A stretch of 57,479 bases of DNA from Heterotrichella gracilis. Taxonomy: Eukaryota; Sar; Xanthophyceae; Tribonematales; Xanthonemataceae. Shown one piece after another: positions 21,829 through 33,900 of the stretch. The translations under genes were made by a program, and so were the position numbers. How positions within the stretch are numbered: the stretch's first letter is position 1; every line of letters begins with the position of its first letter. Under the pieces are notes generated by a model, which did not search any database, was not told where the DNA came from, and worked only from the letters and a program-made list of their open reading frames with translations. The stretch lies in assembly GCA_032358255.1 (NCBI GenBank), contig JAULBX010025707.1, positions 1 to 57,479 of the forward strand, given 5' to 3'.

Positions 21829-23993
21829 ATGACCCGCCGCCAGGCCGCTCTACGCCTGCTGCAACTGGTCCGCCAGCATGCTACCGCCACCGGGCGCCCC
21901 CCCTTCCCTGGTGCCCCTCCCCCTCCCCCTCGCCTCAAGGTACCGGGGGTGGACAAGTTTATAGCGGTGGCCAGTGGCAAGGGGGGAGTAGGCAAGTCAA
22001 CCACGGCAGGTGAGGGAGGGAGGGGTTCGGCGCCACAAACACACCCTGCAATGTCGTGGCCACCCGACGGTTGATGACATCCTGTATGGGGACGTTCTCA
22101 GCTCTTCCTGGCGTTGCACCTTCTACACAGCCTGTTTTCCTGTGTGTGTGCCCGCCCCATCTCGCTCTACTCCCACGCCTGCAGTGAACCTGGCGGTAGC
22201 CCTGTCCTCCTACCACGGTCTGCGTGTTGGCCTGATGGATGCCGACGTGTACGGGCCATCGGTGCCGCTGCTGCTTGGGCTCAGCGGGAAGCCACAGGTC
22301 AATGAAGGTGGGCTGGTGGAGCAGGGGCCACTGTACATGCTAGAGGTGGGCCACGTAGGGTGGCGAAGTGTCGCATGCCTGGAACCATGGCATTGCGTGC
22401 GGTGTTGTTTTCGATGCAGAGCTGTATTGCTGTTATAAAGATGAGGTTTTACATCCCTGAAGATCGACTCCTGGGGCTGGGTTGAATGATTCCATTTATT
22501 TCCCTCTTGACCCACTTGTCCCATTCCCGCAGACGGCAAGATGCTTCCCCACGTTGGCTACGGCGTGAAGGCAATGTCCATGGGCTTCCTAATGCAGGTG
22601 GGGGGGCGACACAGTGCACACTGAACATGTATGGCTACCATCGCAAGGTGGTGGAGGCACACAATGCACATGGAACAGATACTTGATTACATCAGATGGT
22701 GCCGCAGTCAGCTGATGCGCTCAAGCAATGCTGTGGGGATGCAATTGTCCATGCATATATGTACATGTGTCTATTCTTGCCCCCCCTTGCAGGCTGACTC
22801 TGCTGCTGTGTGGCGCGGGCCCATGGTCATGTCTGCGCTGGACTCCTTCATCGCAAAGGTGGACTGGGCGCCATTGGACGTGATGGTCATAGACATGCCG
22901 CCAGGGACAGGTGGGGGTGTGGGGTTAGTTACTTAGTTAGCTACATGCATTCCAGCAATGCAGCCAGATTAGAAGTCCGTCTTGCACATGCGGCGCCAAG
23001 CAGCACTTCCTGGCACTTTTTGAACAACCTATTGATTACATGCGACTGATGTCCTGCTGGAGAAGGTGAGCCCATGTGTGGGGTGTGGGTTGAAGGGGGC
23101 CAAAAGGCATGTGCCTGATTCGTTGGGGTTGCCTTGGCATGGGCCTTTCTACATTTTTTCTATAACATCCCCTTCCACTCCTTCACAGGCGATGCCCAGC
23201 TCAGCATCACGCAGCGCCTGCCACTCACTGGGGCGGTCATCGTCACAACGCCACAGGTACCCGCTGTCACACAACCACTAATGGCTTACACAAACCCACA
23301 CCATCCACTGCACCCGCAATACAGGCCCCTCGCATATCACCTCCACCACCTTCACCACCACCTGACCATTGGACCCTCCCTGCGAAGCCCGTTTTCTTGC
23401 CCCCCATAGGACATTGCGCTTGCGGACGCCCGCCGCGGTGCCGCCATGTTCCGGCGTGTGGATGTGCCGCTGCTTGGCCTTGTGGAGAACATGTCAACCT
23501 ACGTGTGCCCCGCATGCGGCCATCAGGACGACGTGTTTGGCAGCCAGGGGGGAGTGCGCACAGCGGAAGAGCTGGGGATGGATGTGCTGGGGCAGGTGGG
23601 CGAAGGCTGCTGTTTTTAAGGCTTGGACAGAACGCCTTCAAACATATACTTGCAGGGTCATATTGCAGCTGTGCCATGTGCTTGATGCATTGCAGCGTGG
23701 TGCAAACTGGCAGCGCCACCATGCATGGTGACTCACTTTGTCCTGCAGTCCACCCGCTACCTTGTTACTAACAATCAGCACTGTGATCGAAAAGCACTTC
23801 ATGCAGCGGTGCATGCTGTACCGCCTGTCACTTTACTACTGCCTTGTTGCTCCAGATCCCTCTGGAGCGCTCCATTCGAGAGACCAGTGACAGCGGCTGC
23901 CCCATCGTGGCCAGCCAACCAGACGGGGCCAGTGGTCGCGCCTACCGCAAAATGGCGCAAGCGCTGTATGACAAGCTCTGGCAGCAAACATGA
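21829..23993 (+). CDS. NUBPL: NUBPL/IND1, mitochondrial P-loop NTPase for complex I Fe-S assembly
   Basis: Exons: 21829-22009, 22185-22307, 22533-22597, 22793-22910, 23189-23256, 23410-23595, 23856-23993. They total 879 nt and 292 residues, a normal family length. The N-terminus (MTRRQAALRLLQLVRQ) is basic and amphipathic, as in a mitochondrial presequence. The deviant Walker A is GKGGVGKST at residues 50-58; DADVYGPS and DMPPGTGD follow, and the Fe-S-binding CxxC is CPAC (C218, C221). Mrp/NBP35 family members transfer 4Fe-4S clusters; IND1/NUBPL delivers them to respiratory complex I. The donor of exon 2 is set at 22307 (GAAG|GTGGGC), which joins ...VNE to DGK as in Mrp homologues. A tempting donor at 22345 leaves the next exon out of frame. 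Plastid HCF101-type identity is unlikely because the C-terminal domain of that family is absent. Confidence 0.93.
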
Positions 23994-26065
23994 AAGGTGG
24001 AGTGCATATGTTATGGTGCGGTGCGATTCTTCTCAAGGAGCTGGTTCAGAGGTCAGGCTGGATCATTGACACAATTTCCGAGCATGTGCCCAGTGCGTTG
24101 CCCAGCGGGCAATGAATCCGGGAACGTGTGACAGAGTGCTTGTTGTGGGCTTGCGCCCATGGGGCTGACGCTGACCGCAGACAGTCAGCCTAGACAGCAG
24201 CTCATTGCTTAGCAAAGGTCAGGCGCTTCCTATCATGGTGGCAAAACAATTTATGCCTTCAACTGGTGACTGTGCGCGGCTACTGTTGACACAGCCGGCT
24301 CTTGCATTCAGTATCGGTCCAAGCAATGTATGAATTGGAGGTGCCCAGGTTCGATCAAGGACATCTCAGAGGGTGTAGGGTAAGGGATACACCACATGCT
24401 AAGGCTAGCCAGCTGGCAAGGCTTGGCAACTTGCCAGTTCCAAACCGTTTGGCATTGGCATGGGCCATAGTGGGGTGAAGATAGCTGGGTAGCTGGGTAG
24501 GATGACCAGGGCGCATTTTGGTAAAGTTTGATTTTACGCGTAACACGCTCCCCTGCCTGAATGGGTTCTGGCCAGGTGGATGTACTGAATATGTTGTGCA
24601 CCCTGGACCATGTCTTTGCTGTCACTGACGGCAGTGGTCCCGTGCGCCTGACGGGTGTGCAGCCCGTGCAAGCTTTTTTGCTTTTCACCATGGTTCCAAT
24701 TTCCCTGCAATCTCAAACAATTCACAACGGATGTGTCCAGTGTCATGAGCTTACCCCTTGCTACCCTAGTAGGTAGTACCCCATTCGACCACTTCCGCCC
24801 ACATTCAGCCAGGCCCCTTCTACCCCCTCTACCAGCCGCACGCGCCACAGACTTGATACATTCTTCGACAGCTGACATTTAAGCAGAGTGAACCAGAATC
24901 GATTGCGGGTTACGCTCCCACCCCGGCGGGGCTGTTTATCAGTTATGGTTGTTTTGCAATAGGGTTTCACAATAGGGTTTCACTTGGGACTGTTTGGCGC
25001 CAAATTAAGCCAGGGTAAGCTGCGCAGGAATGCACGAAAGTATACAAAAGTAGTCGTGCATTGCGCCTTACACTACAACTTAACAGCTGTTTGTACTTAT
25101 TGAAAGCGGGTTGGACTGCAGTACGTGCTTGCTGTCCACAATTTGCACCTTTACCATTCTGGAAACAGTTTCAGTGACGTGTAGCCAGAAAGCTACCACG
25201 CCCCGCTACGAACGCCTGCGCCGCACATTGGCAACTACAGGAGACCAAAAATGCTGCTGCACACGCAGGCCTTCTGCTCACACTACAGGCTTGCACAAAA
25301 TGGGCAGGCACCCGCTGTCCTTGGGAGGCCCACTAGGACCATGGTGGCCAGGTGAGCCCCTCTCCCGACACTCACGAACTCCGTACGCGCAAATGCACTG
25401 GGACCACACCCCTGAACCCACTTTAAGTCATGTTTTCCGGTCTGTTGCATGTCCCGTTGGCGGTTGGGCCCGTAATTTACAGCTGCTGTTGCTGGGGCAT
25501 GTAGCGCATGTAGTAGGTTTTCCTTGTGGCCAGCGTTATCCTCACCCAGCACCTGTTTCCGTAACCAACTGGGGGTACGACCAACAGTTTTCACGACGCC
25601 TTTTAACACTTGCAACCCTTACCACCTTGACATCTCGCGCCAAACAGTCATTTGACGCAATTGCGCACTTGCTTGCGCGCACATCGGTGCTTTTAACCGT
25701 TGCGACCAGGCTCCGCAACCGGGAGCCATGGCAGTTGGCGAACCCCACACGCTTGCAACTCACAAATTTCGCTTGCTAATCAAGCGAGCGTGTAGGCCTT
25801 GCCATGCTCCGACCCAGAGGTGAATGACTAACTAGTGCTGGGCATGCACCGCTTCGGTCCCTGCAATTTTACCCAATGTAGCCTTCGCTGTACCTGTCCT
25901 GCACAGCTCACTGGCAGTTACCCACCATATTCTTACTGCCCACAGTGTAAAGGCTCTACCTTTCACACCTCGTACCACGCAATTTTCTTATAGACACAGG
26001 ATCTGGGCTTGGCCTTTGTTGAACCCTCCACGGGACCACCGACCAAATAGGCCTCTACTGCCTCT
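23994..26065. other. 2-kb intergenic region upstream of the Glu/Ala-rich gene
   Basis: I see no exon I would defend. It holds a tandem AATAGGGTTTCAC repeat (about 24957-24983), a perfect TTTGGCGCCAAA palindrome (24993-25004) and further GCGCCAAA/TTGGCGAA-like words at 25636-25644 and near 25736. These look regulatory rather than coding. Confidence 0.5.
24993..25004. promoter_or_regulatory. Perfect E2F/DP-type palindrome TTTGGCGCCAAA
   Basis: The 12-mer matches the E2F-DP consensus TTTSSCGC on both strands. It lies about 1.06 kb upstream of the ATG at 26066. A partial match, CGCGCCAAA, lies at 25636-25644. The E2F/DP/RB pathway exists in green algae; binding here is inferred. Confidence 0.45.
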
Positions 26066-29000
26066 ATGAAACCCCTCACCCCCCAACGCCCCTCCCCCAT
26101 GCCTCCTCCCTTCATATGGCATTTGTCCCTCAACCACAGGAGGTCCTCCACCCCAGTGGTGCGCTGCGTGGCCACACCCCACCGGCCAGGGCCACCCAAC
26201 ACTGGCACCGACCTCTCCCACCACATCACCGGCGACCACGTGACCTTTGACTGCATTGATCGCTCCACCGTGCACCAGCCACTGGCCACCCCCAGCATCA
26301 CACGCGGCGGCATCACCCGCCAGCTCACTGCGCGTGTGGAGCAGCTGGTTGCGCAGGGGAGCATGGACAGACAGGTGGCGGAACAGGTAGGCAGCCGGGG
26401 GAAGGAGGCTGTCGTTTGCTGGCACTGTACAGCTGTAAGGGATTGACAGGGCTCGGGGTGGAAGGGGGTCTTGGAAAACTGTTGCACCAGCCCCATCTGC
26501 TCTCTCCTTTGCCCTGTGAAACTCCTTGGTGGTGTGTCAGCAAGTGCAAGGTCATGCCCCTTTCCCTGTCTTAACAGCCACTTGTGTCCCTCTTTGACCT
26601 GTCTTGTCTCAAATTCCCTGACCCTGCACTGCGCTGCAGCCCCCCTTGGGCTCACCCCTCTCCCTTTCCTCCCAGGTGCTGCTGCTGGGCGAGGAGTTCC
26701 TGTTCCCGCTGGCAGACGACCTGGAGGCGGCAAACGCGCGCGCCCGCGCCGCTGTGCAGGAGCTGTACAGCACCCAGGAGGAGACCGCAAGTGTGCTGCG
26801 GGAGGTGGAGGACATCCAGGCGGACGTGCGCGGCATCCTGGACCTGGCCTCCCGCTTCAGTGCCCTGCAGGCATCAAAAGGGGTGGGTGGAGGGGGCATA
26901 GCGCATGCAGCGCAGAGGGCACAGCAGGCTGCCAAGCGTCTCGAGGCTGTGGCTGCGGTGATGGCAGGGGTGGTGGAGGAAAAGGCACCGCAACAGGTGA
27001 GGGGAGAGGAGGTTAGCAGGCACTGGTTGAAATGAGCACCCGCAACTTTGTTGATGCAAATAATCTCATATATATATGTTTATGGGTGTTGGTGTCGGAG
27101 CTGAATTTGCTTCATTGTGTGGGACATATCTCTGGTGGTTCCTGCTTGTGTGAGTGCGCAGCACTTGTGTCAACGCCAAACTCATGCATATTGCGCCAAA
27201 CTGCCACCGCTATTGGGTTTACTTAGGCGCCAATCCCTCCCTTTCCCCAGGAGCCTGTGACCGAAGCTGCGTCCCCGGATGAAGCCTCACAAGCCGTGTT
27301 GCTCACCCACTCCCTTGGCCATGAGGATGAGGACCTGGGGCTGGCACTGGAGGCCAACCCCCCCCCCTCCTTGGACCAAGCCGCCCCTGCCCCCCATGCC
27401 TTCACTGCCGAACCCACAGTGGACGAGGCGCTGGTGCAGTTGCACGAGGAGGTGGTGGACGCTGGGGAGGCTTCCATCACCGGCCAGGGGGAGGCACTAC
27501 TGCAAGCTGATGAGGTGGTGGAGGCGGAGCAGGAGCCTGACACCCACTTTGAGCAGCTGTCAGTGGTCCAGAAGCTGATCCTGACCAAGTATGGAGAGGC
27601 AGCAGCACCCAAGAAGGTGGTGGCTGGAGCTCAAGTGGCGCCATCCGAGGCAGTGGAGCATGAGCTGGTGGATGATATTGCACAGGTGAGACTGCTGAGA
27701 GGGAGCAAATGCACAGACCTGAGAGGGCCCCTGAGCCGGCCTACGCCCTAGGCAAGGCAGGCTACGCCATGCCATGTGCCTGGTTGGTGGCTGTTGAGCA
27801 GTAGCAGCATGGGCCCTGCTTTGCATGTGCATTTGCCTCTGTGCCTGTTGGTGTGGCTCCAGTATGCACATCATCCCCATGTGGTGACCTGCTGCGCCCT
27901 GATATAGCGCTGCATCACCAGTGCTAAAGCCCTCGCACCCGCACTTGTCCATTATTCACACCCATCTCTATTCCCCAGGAACCCCTGGCCGCACTGGAAC
28001 TCATCCCGGTGGAAGGAGTACTGCCCTTGGAGCATGTGCACGAGGCAGCTATGGTGCCAGTGGCCAGTGAGAAGGAGGTGGCGGAGGAGATTGTTTTCGA
28101 GGTTGGGAAGACTGCTGCTGTGGTGGCAGCACTTGCCGAGGTTGAGGAGACTGCTGGCAGCGCAGTAGCTGTGGTTGAGGATGCTGTAGCGGCGACTGCT
28201 GACAGCGCAGGAGCTGAAGTGGACAAGGCAGCGATTGTTGAGGAGAGTGTTCCTGAGGTGGAGGCAGCGCCCGCGGAGGTGGTTGCAGCTGCGGCAGCGG
28301 CTGTGGAGGAGGTGGTGGTTGCTGAGGAAGCTATCCAGGAGGCGGCGGTCGATGCTGCACCAGTGCTGGCTGCTGCTGAGGAGGTTGCAGTGGAGCCAGC
28401 AGCAGTTGCTGAGGAGGCAGATGGTGCACCCTCGGTGACTGTGGCAGCGGAGGAGGCGCAGCTGTCTGGCAGCTTTGGCCACAGCGATGCGGCTGTGCAC
28501 TTTGCGGCGGTGGTGGCAGAGGCTGCATCTGTGGTGGCCAGTGTGCCTCATGTGGAGGCGGAGGTTCAGGCGGATGACGCTGCAAAGGAGGAGGAGGAGG
28601 GTGTTCTGGTGAGTGAGGGGCGGGATTACACGTGCTGGCGTAATTGATGTCACCATGATCACAGGCATTTGCATTCCAGCACTGGTGCAGCCAGTTGGCT
28701 CTGTCACCATGTACTGCATCTTGCCCTCCATGTATGTGAAAATTCCAACTCCCAAGATGACACAATTTCTTGTACACTAAATCCACCCCTCTCACCCGAC
28801 GCAGGAGGCCACCTCTCCCCTTGTGGAGGCATCGTCTGCACCCTTGGCCACAGAGCCCGGCCCCAAGCAGTCCCTGCTGGCGGCAATCATGCACAAGCGC
28901 CGCGCGGTGCAGAGCCTGATGGACCAGCAGATGGCCCAGGCAACCCGCGAGGCCGCACAGCGGGAGGACGTTGCACGCAAGGCGGCAGAGGCAGCGGCGG

Positions 29001-29425
29001 TGGCAGCATCACGCGAGGGGTTGGTCAAGCGGGGGGCGCAGCTGGAGGCCAAGGCAAGGGAGGATGCAGAGGGAAGCAAGAACGGGGTGGTGAGTGTGCA
29101 CCAGGCGGCAGCATCTGCAGCGCTTGCCGCAGCTGAGGAGGCCGCTGCGCGCGAGGTGGCGGCAAGGGAGGCGGTGGCGGAGGCTCTGGCGGCTGCAGAG
29201 GCGGCCTCAGCAGCGGCTGCAGAGGCAGCAGCTGTACTGGCGGCTGCCACAGCTGCAGAGGCGACGCCACAGCCTGTGCTGGCCAACAATGTGGTGGCGC
29301 TGAGCACCGGTGATGCGGCCTCTGCACCCTCCCTGGAGAGCTTGCGCGCTGAGAACCAGGAGCTGCTGTTCATGCTGAAGAACAAGGTCAAGTCCAGGCT
29401 GAGGATCAGTGCGGACAGCGCATGA
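26066..29425 (+). CDS. Glu/Ala/Val-rich helical protein, probably organelle-targeted, function unknown
   Basis: Exons: 26066-26386, 26676-26996, 27251-27685, 27979-28608, 28805-29425. They total 2328 nt and 775 residues. All four introns are phase 0, and exons 3, 4 and 5 each begin with Glu (E-P-V, E-P-L, E-A-T). The N-terminus is basic and acid-poor for about 40 residues, compatible with a plastid or mitochondrial transit peptide; an ATG at 26099 is an alternative start. Residues about 108-170 are predicted helical, possibly coiled-coil (V-L-L-L-G-E-E-F-L-F-P then E-E-T-A-S-V-L-R-E-V-E-D-I-Q). The middle is an acidic Val/Glu/Ala repeat region. The last exon is Ala-rich with regularly placed Glu and Arg, ending in a short L-R-A-E-N-Q-E-L-L helix. 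I recognise no family; a structural or tethering role is a guess. Confidence 0.75.
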
Positions 29426-30963
29426 GGGGAGATGGTGGACGTGCGCATTGGTGGGGAATGCATAGGGGTTTGGGGGTGAAATGTATGTAATTGCATGCGG
29501 AGGGCGATGGGATTTACTGCCCTGTATATTCACTGGGCCGCAGTGATGATTTTCACTGTAAATGACGAAAACTTGCGCCGTGTTATTCATCACTGGATGC
29601 GCTAGCATGCCTGAGGCACGGTGCTGGCTGGCCTTCCAAGTTACAGGTACACTTCGATTATGACATTGTTGAACAACTGCTCGAAATGTTTTTTTGAATT
29701 ACCGTAGATTGCTTTTCTCTGGTCAGAACGGCCTGTTCAGATCATGTATATTGTCAAGATAATTGTGGTGCCATCATGCAACTTAGTTTACGTTCAGCGC
29801 AAATATCCAGACACCATGATCATTGAGCGCTCAGCTGGGGCACAGTAAGGTGCAAGTGGCAGTGGCGAGCCCGCCGAGGCTGGCAATAGGGTAACCATAT
29901 GGGCACATTTTCAGACAGCTTCTTTCAAAGTTGGGCTAGTTCGTATCAACTGCGCCGTAATATTTTGCCCTAGGCCTTCGTACTATAGGATGCGCAGCGC
30001 TCGAATTTCCTAGCTGTGATCACGATATGATCATTGTGGTATGCTATAATTTTTCATCTATGATCGAACGAATATTGAAATCCAGATGCGGCCGCGTATG
30101 GAATACGTGGGTGCAGCGCTTGACAATGGCGCCATGTGCACATGGTACTGGGTGTGATTCGGGCCAACTTTGAACTTGAAGTTCAAATTGGAGGCCTTGT
30201 AACAATAGATTGGTATCTTTCTTTATTAATAGCATCGTTAAGGTAAAAGACAAACGTATCGTTCATTGTGACAATAATATTCGATGAAGAATCTAAGACT
30301 TGACGGTTGATCAACCGTCATGACGGTCGACGATCATTTCCATTCTGAATTGCCGTGGCGCGTGGCGTGGCATGGCTTCAGAGCGGGCCGGCCTGGCCCA
30401 GGCCACCGGATCCGCATTGGTTATAACCATACATATTTAAATTAGAGCAGGATGTTTGGGAGTACAACAAAAAAAGCCCAGTGACATGGACCATGTCACA
30501 TGGTCATACCATGCTTTCATGCTATGAGGACTCAGTCAGATGCCGTGTCAGAAGGAACAAAGTCTGTGAGGACTTCTTGGCTGGACATGGTCATTGTGGC
30601 TTCCGCAGCATTTTCAAAAGTTGTTTCTGCCTTTTTTGTGAGCAACGGTGAAAATAGAAATACTAGGGGGCTTGGGGGCAACACGTTGCAGCAGCATAAA
30701 ATTCAAACATAAATTATCCAACGAAAACATGACATGTGTCAGTCCCCTCAAGCCTTTGTGCGTCCCCTTCAAGCCTTTCTGCCTTATTCTACTTGGGGGA
30801 GCCTGCTCAGGCTTCTCCTATTCCCACCAACATTGGAACCAGATCAACACATGCCCTCAACCCTCCATCCGCCCTGACGCCACGCTCAAACCTTGGCGTC
30901 ACCGCTGCACATGTCCTCCAACCACCATGCCACCTCCCCCCTCCCTGTCCTGCGCATCCTCAC
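29426..30963. other. Convergent intergenic region, AT-enriched
   Basis: It separates the 3' ends of the Glu/Ala-rich gene and the ABC transporter. I see no convincing exon or RNA gene. An inverted repeat pairs TTGACGGTTGATCAACCGTC-like arms near 30299-30320. Confidence 0.5.
29486..29490 (+). terminator. Candidate TGTAA poly(A) signal of the Glu/Ala-rich gene
   Basis: TGTAA lies about 60 nt after the stop at 29425; a second copy is at 29557-29561. Both are at typical distances for green-algal 3' UTRs. Confidence 0.45.
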
Positions 30964-33900
30964 TCAGCGGTTTTGGAAGTTGAGCTTTGCCAGCGCCACC
31001 GTGGCCACCATCCTGAACACCGCGTAGAAGCCAAACAGCGCCAGCGCTGCGTACCAGCGCCAGCTGTACTTGAACCCGTACACATCCTCGATGAACGCCG
31101 ACACAGACAAGCTCTCGGAGGCGGTGTTGGACACCTGCACGGGACATTGTGGGTGGGGTGTGCGGGGCCGGGGGATTGCCCCGGGTAGGGACCCGGGGAA
31201 TTCAGATCTTGCAGGGCTTCCCCATATGCTCACGCCCAGCGTGAGATGTGCCATGTAGCCCGCATGTCAAGACAGCGCAATGCGCAGGGCGATGTCGCAG
31301 CATGCATTGCCACATCGCACAGTACACCTAATCCCCGCCTCCCCGAATTGCCTTGTACACGCACCGGGACTTGGATGTACTCGTCATTGACACTCCCCAG
31401 CTGCGAGGCCACGAGGCCGTACAGCGACCACGCGATGGGGTTGCCGTAGTACAGGAAGCGCCAGGCCACACCCATGGATGGCAGCGGCTGCAGGAACCCG
31501 CAGAACAGGTTCCATACGCTGACGCACAGCCCCACGATGATGTTGGCGATCTCGGTGGCGGGTGTGAGCGCCACAGCCATGATGCCAAAGTTGGTCATGA
31601 TGGACAGGGTGAGCAGGAAGTACATGAAGAAGTAGAGGTACTTGACTGCAAAGGGGGCGGGGAGGAGGGGGGCGGTGAGGGTTGCGGAGGCTGTATGTGT
31701 GTGGGGGGGTTGCATGTGTAGGCTGGCGCAAGGCGAGAGGGGGGCACACAGAGTGTGCAGCCTCAGGAGCGCACACAGCATCCAGACAAGCAAACACATG
31801 TTCACTGGTGTCACGTGCAGAGCGCGCCAGCCAAGGTTGTAGCATGTTTCCACCACCACCAGGCCTGGTGTTCGCCATGCTGGCACAGGCCCGCCAGGCC
31901 CACATGCAGCAGCAGCCAGCTGGGCACCGCACAGGCACCTGGTGCAGCCCTGGCCTGCCCGTGCTGACACATGGCATGGCCACACGGCCCAGCAGTGTTC
32001 CCTCACCAAAAGAGGCCTCAAAGCCAATCATCCAGTAGACCAGGTTGGTGTAGAGCAGCGCTTGTGTGAACACGTAGGGAAGCTCCACCACGCCCTGTAG
32101 CAGGAGGATGGCGGGTGGGATGAGGGCGGCAATGAGGACTGTGTGGGCAACAGTCCTAGCAGGAATATGTGTAGAATGCGGCTGTCAGCTGTGACACGCT
32201 GCATGGTGCAGGACTTGGGGTGGCATGCAGGAATGGCAGGCGCCCTGGGCCCCACAACAGGCCCCTGCCCCGCCTACATGCACTTTCATGGTGCGCTGAT
32301 GGCCATTCATCACATTCATAACAGGACCAGTGCCCCCTGCCGTCCACGCCGCCAGCCCTGACCTGCGCCATTGAGAATGCCCACGGCGAGTAATAGTTTG
32401 CCGCCCTCTCGCGGTAGAACACGCCCCGCTCCACCGACACCACAGGCTGCACACTCAGGCAGTTGGACACCCCCAGGAAGAGCGTGGCTGCGTACAATGC
32501 CCCCATGATGTTCAGCACGTCCTCAGGGTTGGACCTGTCCGTGCCTGTCTGCCACCACATGGAGCCAAATGCCAGGCCGATGAGCAGCGTGGCCATGAAG
32601 CGCGTGAAGTTGTAGTTGGGCGAGCGCCAGTAGGTTGTGAAGTTCTTGATGAGCAGGCAGCGGGCCTGGAGGAGATGCAGGGGTAGGGTTAGGGTTCTGA
32701 AGCAGTTGTGGCGCACAGGGTGTACACCAGAGCAGAGGTAATGCCAGATGGGATGCTGGCGGGTTGCGGCAGATGCATTGGGTAGGAAATATGCACCGTG
32801 CAAGTGACGGTAGGGTTTGGGGGTTGCCAATGACTGGAAGTGGCATACCCTTCATGCGTGCGCCTGCATGCAACTAGCAGCAATGTACTCTCACATGCAC
32901 TACCACTCGCCTGGCCCTGGCCCTGCCCACCCCCCCTGCCGATCCCTCACCTGTACGAGTGGCCCCGCCGCGTACTTGGTGTCAAAGTGCAGTGCCCCCA
33001 CCCCATCCTTCACGCTGCTCATGTCGTCAACCAGGCTGTCGTTGCTCCTGGGAGGGGCACAGGGGGATGGGTGAGCAAGGGGGATGTCACAGCATCATGC
33101 GCCCACATCGCTCATGCCTGCTTTGGAGACACGTGGATGGCCACGCATACCACAGCCCAACATGCACACAGCACAGCCCTCCACCACCCCCCACCCCCAC
33201 TCACTTCTTGAGGCTGCTGTCCGCATACACCTTTGCAAAGTCCACCCCCAGCACCGCCTCAGCGCCCGTGCTTGACACATCCAGCATCCAGTTGGCGGGG
33301 TTCATGCCCTCCTCGTACACCTTCACACCAGGCACAGCCTCGAAGAATGTGATGAGGGTGTGCTGCTCGGGACCCATGGGGCCAAAGAAGATGGTTTCAC
33401 CGCCGCGCTTGAGCAGCAGCAGCTCGTCAAAGGACTGCGAGGGGGGGAGGGGAGGGGGCGAGGTGAGCAGGGGGGTCGAAGGGCCTTTGCAATCGACAGG
33501 CGGGGTGGTTTCTGTATGTAAAGACGGTACCATGGGGTTGTGAAGGCGGCAGGAGTGATGTGTGTGTGCATGGCAGGCGCGTAAGAGATACTAGGGCAGG
33601 TGTGGAGGGAGTGGAGGAAAATGCACTTGGAGGGCATGAGTGCGTGTAGTCATGGATGAGCAGGGCTGTGCCAACAGAAGCATTCCCAGCCCTATGAGGA
33701 TCCCGCAGCAGCCATGCTTGCAAATGAGTACCGTAACCATGGCAGGTGGGCAGCAGACATCCATTGCAGCGCGGCACCTGACCTCACCCCACCCCGCACC
33801 TCGAAAATTTCCAGTGACGGCTGGTGGATGGTGCACACCACTGTCCTGCCGGTGTTGACTGTGTTGCGCACGCAGCGCATCACGATGGCGGCGGCGCGCG

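Noticed and set aside
22308..22345. Longer exon 2 of NUBPL ending at 22345
   Set aside because: It leaves exon 3 out of phase with an early stop. The donor at 22307 restores phase and the family motif DGK.
24340..24365. GGTTCGATC resembling a tRNA T-arm
   Set aside because: No matching acceptor stem, D-arm or anticodon arm could be folded around it. Similar TTCGAA/TTCAAA words elsewhere failed the same test.
24308..24878. Minus-strand frames at 24.3-24.9 kb, one starting M-S-A-V-E-E-C
   Set aside because: A small two-exon gene was considered, but no family resemblance and no phase-compatible exon pair could be defended.
25111..25779. 222-residue plus-strand open frame
   Set aside because: No recognisable domain, no splice partners and unusual composition. 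It lies in a probable regulatory region, so it is most likely a chance frame.
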